Shown here piece after piece: positions 5,303-6,370 of a DNA stretch of 6,370 nucleotides. Location of the stretch: NCBI GenBank assembly GCA_046760785.1, contig JBHIET010000123.1, positions 1 to 6,370 of the forward strand. The letters run 5' to 3'. The DNA comes from JBHIET01 sp046760785 (GTDB lineage: Bacteria; Chloroflexota; Anaerolineae; B4-G1). The notes under the pieces are model-generated. The model was not told the DNA's origin, ran no database searches, and saw only the letters and a program-made list of their open reading frames with translations. A program made the translations under genes and the position numbers. The stretch's first letter is position 1. The number at the start of each line of letters is the position of its first letter.

Positions 5303-6259
5303 ATGAGTTCGAATGGAATGGAAGGGGGCGGGAGAAACCCCCTTCCGTTGTTTGTGTGGGTAACTCTGACCGCCGCGTTGGTAGCAGGCGCCTACCTAGT
5401 CGGGGCCGCTCTGGCACAGCGCTGGACGGAACCGTCTCTGGTACTTCCCAGCGAAACACGGATGCCGGCCCAGGCTGCCCTTTGGCTCACACCTGGTGAC
5501 CCTGTGGAGGGGACGCTGGACGCGGAGACTGGGGATGAATACCGGTTTCGTGGTCGCAGCGGGCAGTCCGTCACCATCGAAATGTGGCTCCATCCCGGCT
5601 CCGGTTCCAACGTGGAGGCCGGGCTGGCTGCCCAACTGCTCACCTCCGACGGGACTGTGCTGGCGCAGGAGGCAGGCTCTGTGTTTCTACCCCCCTACCT
5701 GGTTGCGTCCCACCTGCCGAGTACCGGCCTCTACCGCGTACAGGTGGTGCCAACCTCAGGCGCGCCGGGCCGGTACTCCCTCGTGCTCACCCTCTCAGGC
5801 GCACCTGCACCGCTCACGCCCGGAGTGACCCCGCCTCTACAGCCGACTGTGGCGGCCCCTGGTAGCCACGCCGCCGCTGCCGCTCAAGGGAGGTTTCAGT
5901 GGCCCACCACGCGGCGCGAGATTTCCGGCTGGACTTTCCACGATCCGCGCAACCCCGGCCACATCGGCCTCGACATCGCCGCCAGGATGTGGGACCCCAT
6001 CGTCGCTGCGGCGGACGGTGTCGTGGTCTTCGCCGAGTGGGGAGGCGGCTACGGCAACCTGGTCATCGTCGAGCACGACGATGGCTGGCGCTCCTATTAC
6101 GCCCATCTCTCGGAGATCGTGGTTGAGGTTGGGCAGGAGGTGCGGCAGGGAGGACTCCTGGGCGGTGCGGGCACCACCGGCTACTCCACCGGCCCGCATC
6201 TGCACTTCGAGCTACGCTACCAGGGCCGCCCGGTGGATCCCCACATCTATCTCCCGTAA
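5303..6259 (+). CDS. Membrane-anchored PPC-M23 metallopeptidase (LytM-type), 318 aa
   Basis: This is a probable cell-envelope zinc endopeptidase of family M23, which cuts peptide cross-links in peptidoglycan. A short polar N-terminus is followed by a hydrophobic helix (about 15-38), either an uncleaved anchor or a signal peptide ending near ALA-Q (38/39). Residues about 66-163 resemble a bacterial pre-peptidase C-terminal (PPC) beta-sandwich, with GDPVEGTLDAETGDEYRF at the start and GRYSLVLTL at the end. A Pro/Ala-rich linker (166-195) leads to the M23 domain (about 197-318). Zinc ligands H220 and D224 (HIGLD) and H301 (HLHFE), with H268 (YAHLS) and H299, are all present, so it looks catalytically competent. 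The ATG follows the previous stop by 9 nt and has AGGA 7 nt upstream. A hairpin terminator follows, making this the last gene of the operon. Its link to sulfate activation is unclear and it may only be co-transcribed. Confidence 0.91.
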   Translation: MSSNGMEGGGRNPLPLFVWVTLTAALVAGAYLVGAALAQRWTEPSLVLPSETRMPAQAALWLTPGDPVEGTLDAETGDEYRFRGRSGQSVTIEMWLHPGSGSNVEAGLAAQLLTSDGTVLAQEAGSVFLPPYLVASHLPSTGLYRVQVVPTSGAPGRYSLVLTLSGAPAPLTPGVTPPLQPTVAAPGSHAAAAAQGRFQWPTTRREISGWTFHDPRNPGHIGLDIAARMWDPIVAAADGVVVFAEWGGGYGNLVIVEHDDGWRSYYAHLSEIVVEVGQEVRQGGLLGGAGTTGYSTGPHLHFELRYQGRPVDPHIYLP

Positions 6260-6278
6260 GTACACGCAACGCGTTCAG

Positions 6279-6329
6279 CAGGCCAGGGATTGAACTCTAT
6301 CTTTCCCGCGACTCCCTGAGCCTGTTTTT
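6279..6329 (+). terminator. Probable Rho-independent terminator ending the sat operon
   Basis: CAGGCCAGGGA (6279-6289) pairs with TCCCTG-A-GCCTG (6313-6324): 11 base pairs with one bulged A. TTTTT (6325-6329) follows immediately. The loop is long, 23 nt, which weakens it compared with a textbook terminator. It lies 19 nt after the stop codon of the M23 gene, where an operon end is expected. The last 41 bases of the window after it show nothing I can name. Confidence 0.65.
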
Positions 6330-6370
6330 CGCACCCCTGGAAATCGTAACAGTGATTGTACAGATCATAG

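Overview
The window is GC-rich bacterial chromosomal DNA with five protein genes in two divergently transcribed groups, and two intergenic repeats of the kind found scattered through a genome. The single-protein RecJ, zinc-type ATP sulfurylase, PPC-M23 architecture, TTG/GTG starts and 7-mer GTTTCAG-like repeats would suit Chloroflexota (Anaerolineae or a relative). That placement is inference from general resemblance, not a tree, and is only moderately likely. I see no phage, transposase, CRISPR or RNA gene.

Left, minus strand (51-2407): a small DUF4870-type membrane protein has its own near-consensus sigma70 promoter, a strong Shine-Dalgarno and a clear intrinsic terminator. It is followed by recJ (single-strand DNA exonuclease), whose leader carries a perfect nested palindrome. 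The terminator and a weak promoter candidate suggest recJ is transcribed separately.

Middle (2299-2594): a 296-nt divergent intergenic region holds two strong face-away promoters. TTGACA-17-TACAAT points left and TTGACA-16-TACAAT with an extended -10 points right. There is a hairpin in the left leader, a small imperfect inverted repeat just upstream of the right -35, and no credible gene.

Right, plus strand (2519-6329): a probable three-gene operon. sat (ATP sulfurylase) starts at TTG. It is followed by an 80-nt junction holding an inverted array of 7-bp repeats, then an alkaline-phosphatase-superfamily phosphohydrolase of the type I phosphodiesterase/nucleotide pyrophosphatase group with all metal ligands visible. 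Nine nt later comes a membrane-anchored PPC-M23 endopeptidase, and then a hairpin-plus-T5 terminator. The best biological question is why a sulfate-activating enzyme sits with a nucleotide-phosphodiesterase-like enzyme. No APS kinase, APS/PAPS reductase or sulfotransferase lies in the window, so a sulfur-linked role for the second gene is only a hypothesis. The most distinctive DNA structure is the 7-mer inverted array at the sat/phosphohydrolase junction. I found no convincing new multi-gene system.
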